The position numbers and the translations under genes are program-made. The notes below the pieces were generated by a model, which saw only the letters and a list, made by a program, of their open reading frames with translations, was not told the origin of the DNA and did not search any database. Shown piece after piece: positions 1 to 7,590 of a stretch of DNA of 29,898 bases. Within the stretch, counting starts at the first letter, position 1; every line of letters starts with the position of its first letter. Origin of the DNA: a virus; IMG/VR virus record IMGVR_UViG_3300042562_000609, positions 1 through 29,898 of that record. One strand, 5' to 3'.

Positions 1-958
1 AATCTCTCAAGCGTATGTTTCAAACATCGACAAAATCAAAGAAACTGCTGAAAAAGGCGGTATGATGTCTTTAGAGACTAAAGCTCTTTACGACACTACT
101 ATCGATGGTGATTACACTGGTAACATCGCATTATCTACATTAGAGGCAGGAGTATCTAAAATTGCTCGTCCTATCATTAAGATACGTGACATCGTTAATA
201 TGGGTATTACTAACTCTAAGTTTGTAACTTATATCTCTCAAAAAGTTCAAACAGTTTCTGAGTGGGTAGACGAAGCAGGAATCAAAATTTCGGGACAACC
301 TTCTTACGAAGAAATCTCTGAAGAGGTTAAGAAAATCGCTGGTACTGTAAAGATTTCTAAGGAAATGCTTGCTGATTTATCATTCGTTCAATCGGAAATC
401 AATACTGACTTGATGGCTTCTATTGACCAAGCTATTGAAGATGCTTTATTGAACGGTGCAGTTGGTGGTATCAATGGTATCTTGACTAATTCAGTTACTT
501 TCTCAGCTGGTACATTTGCAGGAACTGTTGTTACTCCAAACATCTCAGATGTTATTAGAGTAGCTATTTCTCAAATCCAAAACGCTAACTTTGAGCCAAC
601 ACACGTTGTATTGAATCCTGCTGATGTTGCTGCAATGCAATTGACGAAAACTGCTACTGGCGAATACACTTACCCTATGTTCTTGATGGACGTTAATAGA
701 GTGGCAAACCTTATCGTTGTTTCTACAACTAATATGGTTGCAGGTACTTTCTTGGTAGGTGATTTCACAAAGTCAAACGTAAGAATGCGTGAGGCTATGA
801 ACGTACAAGTTGGTTATGTAAATGACGATTTCCAACGTAATATGGTTACTATCCTTGCTGAAGCTCGTTTAGTTCAATATGTTAAGGAAAACGATTATCC
901 AGCTTTCGTAGACGGAAACATCGCTACTGCAATTGCTGCTTTAGAAGTTGCACCATAA
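1..958 (+). CDS. Major capsid protein, HK97 fold (C-terminal part; start lies outside the left edge)
   Basis: The frame is open from base 2 and gives 318 residues before the stop. It resembles the core of HK97-type capsid proteins of Bacteroidota phages: a short pre-core helix (SNIDKIKETAEKGG), then an LETKALYD segment with T/G-rich residues (N-arm region), an E-loop-like stretch, and an A-domain ending near AFVDGNIATAIAAL. An internal ATG at 62 exists, but homology-like sequence continues upstream of it, so it is not the true start. The protein would form the icosahedral shell. If the window is circular, this frame is directly continuous with the protease at 29156, giving one polyprotein. 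A terminator hairpin follows the stop, fitting a highly expressed late gene at the end of its transcript. Confidence 0.9.
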   Translation, partial: ISQAYVSNIDKIKETAEKGGMMSLETKALYDTTIDGDYTGNIALSTLEAGVSKIARPIIKIRDIVNMGITNSKFVTYISQKVQTVSEWVDEAGIKISGQPSYEEISEEVKKIAGTVKISKEMLADLSFVQSEINTDLMASIDQAIEDALLNGAVGGINGILTNSVTFSAGTFAGTVVTPNISDVIRVAISQIQNANFEPTHVVLNPADVAAMQLTKTATGEYTYPMFLMDVNRVANLIVVSTTNMVAGTFLVGDFTKSNVRMREAMNVQVGYVNDDFQRNMVTILAEARLVQYVKENDYPAFVDGNIATAIAALEVAP

Positions 959-970
959 TTAAAAAATAAC

Positions 971-997
971 GGGGGTTGAGTTCTTGACCCCCCTTTT
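971..997 (+). terminator. Rho-independent terminator after the capsid gene
   Basis: A G5 run at 971-975 and a C6 run at 988-993 pair through GGGGGT/ACCCCC with wobble extension over a short loop, followed by TTTT. It lies 12 bases after the capsid stop. The T-tract runs directly into the next promoter. Confidence 0.75.
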
Positions 998-1004
998 AAA
1001 TTTG
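997..1004 (+). promoter_or_regulatory. Bacteroidota-type promoter -7 element TAAATTTG
   Basis: TAAATTTG matches TAnnTTTG exactly. A TTG at 976-978, inside the terminator hairpin, is a possible -33 element with 18 bases of spacing. The ATG at 1009 begins 5 bases after the element, so the message would be leaderless or nearly so. The promoter overlaps the terminator of the capsid gene. Confidence 0.65.
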
Positions 1005-1008
1005 CACA

Positions 1009-1311
1009 ATGGAAAAGAAAACTCGTAAAAAAAAGGATTTAAACGTTAAATTAAACGTTAACGATGCCGAAATAACAGTGAAAAGAGACATTGAAGGTGT
1101 AGAAATTGACCTAGATACTCGAATTATTGACGTGCATTACGAAAAGGATAGTGAAGGTGTTCGCGCAACGATTGAATTTGATGACAAAGTGATTTATGAA
1201 TTTGAAGGTAACGGACAATCTAAGCACTTGCCGAAGGGCGTTTTATTCAAAATTAGCGGTGAAATGCTTAAGCAATTTCTAAAGAGAGGTTTCGGAAAAC
1301 TAAAAAAATAA
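1009..1311 (+). CDS. Conserved small phage protein of unknown function (100 aa)
   Basis: A highly charged 100-residue protein. It has a Lys/Arg-rich N-terminus (KKTRKKKD), a middle section of alternating acidic beta-strand-like segments (EIDLDTRIIDVHYEKD), and a basic C-terminus (LKRGFGKLKK). No membrane segment is visible. I recognise this type from the head region of Bacteroidota phages, where it follows the capsid gene, but no function is known to me. A head decoration or minor head role would fit the position and is inference only. It ends 3 bases before the next start, so the two are co-transcribed. Confidence 0.8.
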   Translation: MEKKTRKKKDLNVKLNVNDAEITVKRDIEGVEIDLDTRIIDVHYEKDSEGVRATIEFDDKVIYEFEGNGQSKHLPKGVLFKISGEMLKQFLKRGFGKLKK

Positions 1312-1314
1312 GAA

Positions 1315-2061
1315 ATGATTGTAACTATTTCTGACTTTACAGGCAAATATCAATTAAGTACTGGTATGTATGACACTGTTAAATTGCAGGACTACATAGA
1401 CAAGTACGAAAAGCGTTATTTAATTGAACTATTCGGGGCTAATTTATACACTGAATTTGATTCTGACTTGTTGGCAAACGTGCCACAGTCACCTAACTTT
1501 CTAAAGGTGTTCAAACCGTTTTACGAGAATTTAACGTTTAGACAATTGATAATTTCGGACGGTATAAAAGAGATGCTTAAAGGCTTTATTTATTTTGAAT
1601 ACTCGAAAGATTTAATTAATCAGATGACTCCTTACGGGAATGTTCGACCAATTAGTGAGAATTCGGAGCCCGTTAGCACGCTGTATTCAATGATTTATGC
1701 ACGTTACAACGAAGCAATTAGAAGTTATAAGGCTATTCAAACTTACATACAAGTAAATATGAATGCTGTAACGGGTCAAGCTGTCACAATTGAGTTGTTA
1801 ACTGACGGTACTACTTATGTGGATGCTTTAAATGTTCCAACGACTGCTACGTTTGGTAGTGGGTTGACGCTTGATATTCGAACTAATGGTGGTAAAATCG
1901 ATTTAGGAACAGTTAACGCAGCAGGCAGCAATTATCAACTTAATGAAGTGGTAACGGTAACGGGTGGAGATGGTCTCGGAACGTTTATGGTAACGTATAT
2001 TGGAAAAGGTCATTTTAACACTTTTAATGGTTTTCAGAAACAAACAGCTTACTGGATATGA
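1315..2061 (+). CDS. Head-tail connector-like protein with an inserted beta domain
   Basis: 248 residues. The N-terminal 140 or so resemble the helical connector (gp6-like adaptor) family of Bacteroidota phages: IDKYEKRYLIELFG, the MLKGFIYFEYSKD motif, the NSEPVSTL segment, then YARYNEAIRSYKAIQTYI. The family normally ends soon afterwards with a short NGF..Y.W tail, seen here as FNGFQKQTAYWI. Between them, residues about 144-228 form a Gly/Thr-rich beta segment (YQLNEVVTVTGGDGLGTF) that looks like an inserted domain. The protein should sit on the portal ring and connect head to tail. The stop overlaps the next start by 4 bases (ATGA), indicating coupled translation. Confidence 0.7.
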   Translation: MIVTISDFTGKYQLSTGMYDTVKLQDYIDKYEKRYLIELFGANLYTEFDSDLLANVPQSPNFLKVFKPFYENLTFRQLIISDGIKEMLKGFIYFEYSKDLINQMTPYGNVRPISENSEPVSTLYSMIYARYNEAIRSYKAIQTYIQVNMNAVTGQAVTIELLTDGTTYVDALNVPTTATFGSGLTLDIRTNGGKIDLGTVNAAGSNYQLNEVVTVTGGDGLGTFMVTYIGKGHFNTFNGFQKQTAYWI

Positions 2062-2732
2062 TTAATGAACTATCAATTATTATTGGCAATGTTGTTTCTC
2101 AGATGGATTCAACTATTGAGGGCACTTATAGTGACCCAAAGACGTTCACTTGTGATAGTAAATGGGCTAGAGTAGGAAAGAAAGTTACTAATGAAAATAG
2201 TGACGAGTTTTTAATCACTGAAATTGATGAGAACAATTACTTAGTAACTGAGAATCGAGATTTGATAGGTTTGAACGGTGTAATTTATTTGCCACGACCA
2301 TTTTTTATTCACGGAACTAAAAAGGCAACTAACAGAGAATGGACTATCTTAAGTAACGATGTCACGGCTAAAACGCCAATTATTTGGTTGCTTGGTTCTT
2401 TGAATTATAAACAGTTTGGGCGTGAAAGTACTATCGACATTGAAAGCTCAGTGCGTATCTTTTTTTTAGATGAGACCGATGTCGCTAATTATTACACTGC
2501 GGACCATATTACGCAAGTTGTTTACCCAATGGAGCAGCTAGCAAAAGAGTTTATTGAGACCATAAACAGAAATAGAAATTTTAAAACCATTGAAGATTGG
2601 GAGATTATCGAATTTACGAGGTTCGGTGTTGAACAAGAAAACGGAATGTTTCAGAACATTTTAGACGCAAATTTATCAGGGGTGGAGTTAAGAATTACGC
2701 TCACAAAGTATAAGGAAAATTGTAAATGTTAA
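2058..2732 (+). CDS. Neck / tail-terminator-like protein
   Basis: 224 residues, overlapping the previous gene by 4 bases. It resembles a conserved Bacteroidota phage neck protein: PFFIHGT, KTPIIWLLGS, SSVRIFFLDETD, then VVYPMEQLAKEFIETI and a C-terminal DANLSGVELRITLTKY, ending in a Cys pair (KENCKC). The position between connector and tail tube is that of a head-closure or tail-terminator protein, which caps the tube and docks it to the neck. The specific role is inferred from gene order. Confidence 0.65.
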   Translation: MINELSIIIGNVVSQMDSTIEGTYSDPKTFTCDSKWARVGKKVTNENSDEFLITEIDENNYLVTENRDLIGLNGVIYLPRPFFIHGTKKATNREWTILSNDVTAKTPIIWLLGSLNYKQFGRESTIDIESSVRIFFLDETDVANYYTADHITQVVYPMEQLAKEFIETINRNRNFKTIEDWEIIEFTRFGVEQENGMFQNILDANLSGVELRITLTKYKENCKC

Positions 2733-2753
2733 TTAATTAAAAAAACAAAAATT

Positions 2754-3656
2754 ATGAGTATAGGATGTAATTGCGCAAGCGGCTTAAGCAACACTGGGAG
2801 ACCTAATTGCGTACCGTTACAAAGCGTAACAAGTAAATTAATAATGGTTCCATTGTTTGGAGCTGATGGAACAGCAAACTTTTTAGATTTGACTTCACCA
2901 CTTCCAACGTGGGCGGATTTAATCAATGAAGTAGATGCTACAAAAAGATGGTTTCCACTTCCAAACTTCGAGAATGTTGAAATGCCTAAAGCTGATAGCC
3001 AATTTGAAGAGGCTAATAGTGGAAGAATGGTATTTTTACGTCAAGGTAAAAGAAGTTTTGCAGGCGAATTATGGGCTGATGATTCAACTCCAACATTATT
3101 GGGTAAACTTCAAAATAATCGTTGTGTAGATTTCGGTGTTTACATCGTTGACATTAACGGAAATTTAGTAGGTTCAAAAGTAGGTACTGATTTGTATCCA
3201 ATAGCTGTTGATAACCCTTCATTTAACCCGACATTCACATTTGCGACTGATTCAACAACGCAAAAAATTATGTTAGGATTTGACTTTGATCGTTTATTCG
3301 ATGAGTCAACAATGTATATGATTACGCCAACAGAGGCAGGAATTAACTTTAATGACTTAACAGGTCTTATTGACGTTAATCTTACAGCTGTTACTATTGC
3401 TGCAGGTTCTTTGACTTTCACAGCTGCGCTTGATTATGGAACGGCTTTGAATCCTATTACATACAGCGGTGCTTTGTCTATTGATTGGACACTTACGGCT
3501 AACGGGGTTGCTGTAACGCCTTTAACGGTTACTGAAAGTTTAAGTACTATCGGTGAATATGTTGCTACTTATACAACTCCTGGAACTGGTGATGCAATGC
3601 TTTTAAGCGTTTCTAAGGCAGGATTTGACGGTGAAGTATCTTATACTGAAGTATAA
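2754..3656 (+). CDS. Major tail tube protein with C-terminal Ig-like domain
   Basis: 300 residues, preceded by the A-rich leader typical of this genome (AAAAATTATG). The N-terminus is Cys-rich (IGCNCASGLSNTGRPNC). Residues about 25-190 form the tube-like core. Residues about 205-300 are Thr/Ala/Gly-rich beta sequence (IDWTLTANGVAV, GEYVATYTT) like the Ig-like decoration domains often found at the end of siphovirus tail tube proteins. Its place after the neck gene and before the tape-measure region supports tail tube. Assignment rests on order and composition more than on motifs. Confidence 0.65.
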   Translation: MSIGCNCASGLSNTGRPNCVPLQSVTSKLIMVPLFGADGTANFLDLTSPLPTWADLINEVDATKRWFPLPNFENVEMPKADSQFEEANSGRMVFLRQGKRSFAGELWADDSTPTLLGKLQNNRCVDFGVYIVDINGNLVGSKVGTDLYPIAVDNPSFNPTFTFATDSTTQKIMLGFDFDRLFDESTMYMITPTEAGINFNDLTGLIDVNLTAVTIAAGSLTFTAALDYGTALNPITYSGALSIDWTLTANGVAVTPLTVTESLSTIGEYVATYTTPGTGDAMLLSVSKAGFDGEVSYTEV

Positions 3657-3817
3657 TGTACGTTCAAGTAGGGAGCACACAATTTGCAGTTGAGCAGTTG
3701 ACTGACAAATCGTTAAAAGACGCTTATTTGTTGTTCAAGCATATCAAGCCCAACGTGGTAAAGGTAGCGTTTGAATTGGCTAATAAAGGCGTTAAAAAGC
3801 GTTCAACTAAGAAGTGA
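3656..3817 (+). CDS. Small protein after the tail tube gene (53 aa)
   Basis: The ATG shares its A with the stop of the preceding gene (TAATG), so translation is probably coupled. The 53-residue product begins MYVQVGSTQFAVEQL and has a basic C-terminus (NKGVKKRSTKK). I do not recognise a domain. Its position between tail tube and tail-assembly genes suggests a small tail accessory protein; this is inference. A terminator and a new promoter follow it. Confidence 0.65.
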   Translation: MYVQVGSTQFAVEQLTDKSLKDAYLLFKHIKPNVVKVAFELANKGVKKRSTKK

Positions 3818-3843
3818 TAACTATCTTTAGAAAGTATAAATTA

Positions 3844-3872
3844 GGGTGTGGCTACGGTTGCACCCTTTTTTT
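3844..3872 (+). terminator. Rho-independent terminator between head and tail units
   Basis: GGGTG at 3844-3848 pairs with CACCC at 3861-3865 over a 12-base loop, with possible wobble extension, followed by seven Ts. A GTG inside this hairpin could formally extend the next gene upstream but lies in the terminator. Confidence 0.7.
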
Positions 3873-3876
3873 ATTG

Positions 3877-3884
3877 TAACTTTG
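3877..3884 (+). promoter_or_regulatory. Bacteroidota-type promoter -7 element TAACTTTG
   Basis: TAACTTTG matches TAnnTTTG exactly and lies just after the terminator T-tract. The ATG at 3890 starts 6 bases after it, as at 1009. A TTG at 3858-3860, within the hairpin, is 16 bases upstream. It would drive the tail operon. Confidence 0.65.
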
Positions 3885-3889
3885 TGCTA

Positions 3890-4348
3890 ATGGGGTTAAT
3901 GGATACTGTTTTGGGTGATTTGATGGAGCGAACAATGCACATTTCACAGCGTGAGATATGGTTTTATGTGTTTTCAGATATGAAATTCAAGACAAAAGTA
4001 CTCGATTTTATACGTATTGACCAACTATTTGAACAAGGAGTTAACGAAGATGACCAGGTTATCGGACGTTATTCAATCGTAACTGAAACCGTTTACAACC
4101 CCGAAAAGGTAGCAGGCTCACCTTATACACTTAAAGACACTGGCGACTTTTATAAATCATTTATGATGCAAGTATTGCCTGATGGAATAATTATTAACGC
4201 AGACGGAATAAAAGACGATGGTACGGATTTACTTGAAAGATTTACGGACAAAATTCTCGGTCTTACTGACGAGAGTAAAATTAAACTTATCAAAGAACTC
4301 AAAGAAAAATACTATACCGAATCACTTCGATTATTACGAGGATATTGA
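3890..4348 (+). CDS. Conserved tail-region protein of Bacteroidota phages
   Basis: 152 residues from ATG 3890. That start is chosen because the longer GTG frame from 3848 begins inside the terminator hairpin and upstream of the promoter. Motifs: FIRIDQLFEQGVNEDDQVIG, PYTLKDTGDFYKSF, and LTDESKIKLIKELK near the end. I recognise this TLKDTGDF-type family from Bacteroidota phage tail regions, without known function. It lies between tail tube and tape measure, where tail-assembly chaperones normally sit. Its 3' end overlaps the next frame by up to 131 bases. Confidence 0.7.
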   Translation: MGLMDTVLGDLMERTMHISQREIWFYVFSDMKFKTKVLDFIRIDQLFEQGVNEDDQVIGRYSIVTETVYNPEKVAGSPYTLKDTGDFYKSFMMQVLPDGIIINADGIKDDGTDLLERFTDKILGLTDESKIKLIKELKEKYYTESLRLLRGY

Positions 4349-4766
4349 CGAACTACCTTTATCTAATTGGATAAAATGTACATCAAATGAGTTGACTTAT
4401 GTTAGGAAAGGAAAAAAAGGTAACGAAGAGAATGATATTGAAGCATGGCAAAGAATTTACGATAGTTATATTTTAGAATATGGACTATCCGAAGTGTACA
4501 AAAAGTTGCTTAATGCAATGAAAAAAAAGGCGTTGTTAGAAGTAGATTTTATAATAACAAGAGAACGTTTTAAATTGACAGAAATTGAAATGCAGATAGC
4601 GAATTTAGATGCTATGATGGTAAATAAAGGAAGTGGAGTGACAATTGAACAATCATTGATTCATTTGAGTAAATGGTTAGGTAGTTGGATAAATGTTAAG
4701 ACAATAACAACAAGAGAATATTTTAATTTAATGGAAGAATATGGCAAAGAAAATAAGCGCAAGTGA
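4218..4766 (+). CDS. Conserved protein upstream of tape measure; start uncertain
   Basis: Up to 182 residues from ATG 4218. Family-like sequence begins only near residue 37 (FDYYEDIDELPLSNWIK) and continues through WQRIYDSYILEYGLSEVY to KWLGSWINVKTITTREYF. There is no in-frame ATG, GTG or TTG between 4218 and the conserved part; a CTG near 4266 is possible. Using ATG 4218 means a 131-base overlap with the preceding gene. It could instead be made by ribosomal frameshifting from that gene, which would need +1 or -2 rather than the usual -1. Position directly before the tape measure fits a tail-assembly chaperone component. It overlaps the tape measure start by 26 bases. Confidence 0.65.
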   Translation: MVRIYLKDLRTKFSVLLTRVKLNLSKNSKKNTIPNHFDYYEDIDELPLSNWIKCTSNELTYVRKGKKGNEENDIEAWQRIYDSYILEYGLSEVYKKLLNAMKKKALLEVDFIITRERFKLTEIEMQIANLDAMMVNKGSGVTIEQSLIHLSKWLGSWINVKTITTREYFNLMEEYGKENKRK

Positions 4767-7590
4767 TATATTTCAAGAGGAGGATATATTTTTAGGAATA
4801 AGACAATCGGCGGAAAAGACTATTTTATCGTTTCAAGAAATTGATGCGGAGGTAAAAAAACTTGCTGGAAACTTAAAAAAGGACTTATCAACTGCTGATT
4901 TTGGTAACACAAAAGGCATTAATAGTTTCGTTGCTGCTACTCAAAAAGCAAACGATGCAAAAAATAAGTCTATTCAAATAGACAAAGTACTTGCACAGGC
5001 TACTAAAGACGTTGCTGCTGCTGATAAGGCACTTGTTGAAATAGAAATCAAAAAGCAAAAGTTAGCGCAAGAGCAAATAAAAACGAATAATGCAATAGCA
5101 AAAAGCGAGAATGATAAAGCCAAAGCAACTCAGAAAGCAGCTCAAGCGAGTAAGGTTGAAATGGATACTTACAAACAACTTGCTGCGAGTACACGTGACC
5201 TTAAGAACCAATCAAAGGAGTTAGGTGCGCAAATGTTAGCCTCTGAAAAGGCAGGACGAACAAATACGGCAGCTTATGCAGCACTTGAAACACAATTTCG
5301 AGAGGTTACAGCAGCAGCGCAAGCAGGAGATGCAGAACTAAAATCTATTGATAAAACAGTCGGGGATAGTTTCAGAAATGTAGGTAATTACGAACAAGCG
5401 ACAAAAGGGCTTAAACAGCAATTACGTGAAATGACTGTGGCACTTCAAAACATGGATTCGAGCGACCCTAGATTTCGCCAAATGTCAATTGATGCTGGTA
5501 ATCTTAAAGATACGATAATGGATACAAATGCCGTTATTAAATCTACCGCTGGTTCGGCTGTTGAAAATTTAGGTAACGGTATTGCCAAAGCAGGAAAAGT
5601 TGGAATAGATGCGTTTGCAGGAATGACGGGTGCAATGGGATTGTTCGGTATTGAATCGGAAAGCGCAATGGCTGCGATGTTGAAATTACAACAACTTGCT
5701 GCAATGTCAGAGGCTTTGCAAAGTTTAGGTGCTTTAGGTGACACTATGACGGAGATTAGAGCTTCATTTGTGGCGGCTGCTTCAAAGTTAGGATTGTTCA
5801 CCACTGCAAAGGTTGTCGATACAACGGTCACGACTACTCAAACGGTAGCAACTGAGGCGGCAACGGTGGCTACAAGTGGACTTGGTAAAGCAATGAAAGC
5901 ACTACCAATAGTGGCTATTATAGCAGGAATAGCAGCACTTGCATACGGTATTTATTCACTTGTAACTAGTAACACAAAAGCGGAGGAGGCTATTAAAAAG
6001 CGTGAACAAGCGGAGAAATTAGCAAATGAAGAATCTAAAAGAGCGCGTGAATTTGTAGCAAAAGAATCTGTTGAATTTGTAAGCCTTATTTACCAATTAA
6101 AACAAACAAATATAAATAGTAAAGAAAGAGTAGGTTTAATTAAACAAATAAATTCAGAATACGGAACAACTTTAAAAAATATTAGTGATGAAACGGCTTT
6201 TCAATCAGCATTAAATACAGCTGTTCAAGATTATATTAAATTTCAAAAAGACAAATATAAGTTACAAAAATTCAAAACAGCAGAAGAAATCAATTTAAAA
6301 GTTCAAGATGAATTACAAACTAAATTAAAAGATTTACAAAAAAGAACATTTAATGAACGTATTATTTTACAAGAAAAATATAATTCATTAATTGCAGCAG
6401 GTGTCTCACAACCTTTAGCAATGGAAAAATCAGGACTTCAAAAATTTGATGACGAAATGAATTCTGTAATTTCTGCATTAAAAGAGGCTGATGACCGAAT
6501 GAAATATTATACTAAACAGCAGTTTATTTTAGGTGAACAAACGAAAAATAAATATGTTCCTGCTGTAGCAAGTAGTTCAACCGCAATTAATAATAATTCA
6601 GATGCTCAAAAAGAACTAAATAAATCTATTGAAGATGAAATTGCACTTCAAGAATTAAGAGCAGAACAAGAATACGCAAGAAGAGTAAGCGAAAAAGAGG
6701 CGTTAGATGCTATTGATTTACAGATTGAAAAAGATGCCGAAGCCTTAAAATTAGAAGAAGAAATAATAGATGAACAACGTCAAGAATATAATTTAGCACA
6801 AAAGCGCGCAAAAGAGGAATCAGATTTAGCAGCTAAAACAGAAAAAGATTTAAAAACTAAAAACGACTTGGTAAAAGGAGCAGCAGACTTTTTTATCGCA
6901 CAATCAAACCGTAAAATCGAACAAATTGATAAGGAGATAGCAGCGGCAAACACGCAATATACGACCTTGCAAACGCTCGCAGCAAATGGTAATATTAACG
7001 CAAAAGAAAGTCTAGCAGAACAGCAGAAAATCATAAATGAGGCAAATGCACAAAAGGAGAAAGAACTTAAAAAACAGCAAAGAATTAAGTTAGCGGAAAG
7101 CGTTTATTCAACTTATAATGCAAAAGTAGCGGGAGGTTCTGAACATCCATTGATGGATACTATAAAAGACACTATGTTATTACAGCAGTTTATCGCAAGT
7201 TTGCCTACTTTTCACGATGGTACGGAGGACACTGGCAAAAATGGCAATGGTATTGACGGTAAGGGCGGATTCCACGCTATTTTACACCCGAACGAACGAG
7301 TAGTTCCGAAGAGTTTAAACGAACAAATCGGAGGATTAAGCAATGAGGCACTTGCAAAGATGGCGAATGAATATCAAAACGGTAAAATAATACGATCAAA
7401 TAGTCAGATAGGGAGTTCATTTGACACTGCAATACTTGTTGGTAAAATTGATGAACTTACAAACGCTATCAAAATGAAGCCCGAAACGAATATCGGTATT
7501 GGTGAAATTACACAGTCAGTTATGGAAATCGTAAAGAGTACGAAACAAGGAAATACAACAACTTATAACCGTTATAAAGTACGCAGATGA
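4741..7590 (+). CDS. Tape measure protein
   Basis: 949 residues, the longest protein here. The N-terminal 260 residues are Ala/Lys/Gln-rich coiled coil, followed by a hydrophobic segment at about 385-409 (PIVAIIAGIAALAYGIYSLV), further coiled coil to about 790, and a C-terminal region with PTFHDGTED and HAILHPNERVVP motifs, usual in Bacteroidota phage tape measures. It sets tail length and probably joins DNA ejection; at roughly 0.15 nm per residue the tail would be near 140 nm. Residues about 440-715 come from distinctly more AT-rich DNA than the rest. The end overlaps the next start by 4 bases. Confidence 0.9.
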   Translation: MAKKISASDIFQEEDIFLGIRQSAEKTILSFQEIDAEVKKLAGNLKKDLSTADFGNTKGINSFVAATQKANDAKNKSIQIDKVLAQATKDVAAADKALVEIEIKKQKLAQEQIKTNNAIAKSENDKAKATQKAAQASKVEMDTYKQLAASTRDLKNQSKELGAQMLASEKAGRTNTAAYAALETQFREVTAAAQAGDAELKSIDKTVGDSFRNVGNYEQATKGLKQQLREMTVALQNMDSSDPRFRQMSIDAGNLKDTIMDTNAVIKSTAGSAVENLGNGIAKAGKVGIDAFAGMTGAMGLFGIESESAMAAMLKLQQLAAMSEALQSLGALGDTMTEIRASFVAAASKLGLFTTAKVVDTTVTTTQTVATEAATVATSGLGKAMKALPIVAIIAGIAALAYGIYSLVTSNTKAEEAIKKREQAEKLANEESKRAREFVAKESVEFVSLIYQLKQTNINSKERVGLIKQINSEYGTTLKNISDETAFQSALNTAVQDYIKFQKDKYKLQKFKTAEEINLKVQDELQTKLKDLQKRTFNERIILQEKYNSLIAAGVSQPLAMEKSGLQKFDDEMNSVISALKEADDRMKYYTKQQFILGEQTKNKYVPAVASSSTAINNNSDAQKELNKSIEDEIALQELRAEQEYARRVSEKEALDAIDLQIEKDAEALKLEEEIIDEQRQEYNLAQKRAKEESDLAAKTEKDLKTKNDLVKGAADFFIAQSNRKIEQIDKEIAAANTQYTTLQTLAANGNINAKESLAEQQKIINEANAQKEKELKKQQRIKLAESVYSTYNAKVAGGSEHPLMDTIKDTMLLQQFIASLPTFHDGTEDTGKNGNGIDGKGGFHAILHPNERVVPKSLNEQIGGLSNEALAKMANEYQNGKIIRSNSQIGSSFDTAILVGKIDELTNAIKMKPETNIGIGEITQSVMEIVKSTKQGNTTTYNRYKVRR

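Noticed and set aside
62-958. Capsid gene starting at ATG 62
   Set aside because: Family-like sequence is encoded upstream of this ATG to the window edge, so it is an internal Met.
2935-3129. Alternative-frame protein inside the tail tube gene
   Set aside because: No start context, and the tail tube frame covers it with normal codon use.
4290-4348. Classical -1 slippery heptamer joining the two genes before the tape measure
   Set aside because: The frame relation needs +1 or -2, and no X-XXY-YYZ site is seen in the right phase.
5445-5831. Antisense open frame of 128 codons in the tape measure gene
   Set aside because: Mirror of an Ala-rich coding region; no promoter or start context.
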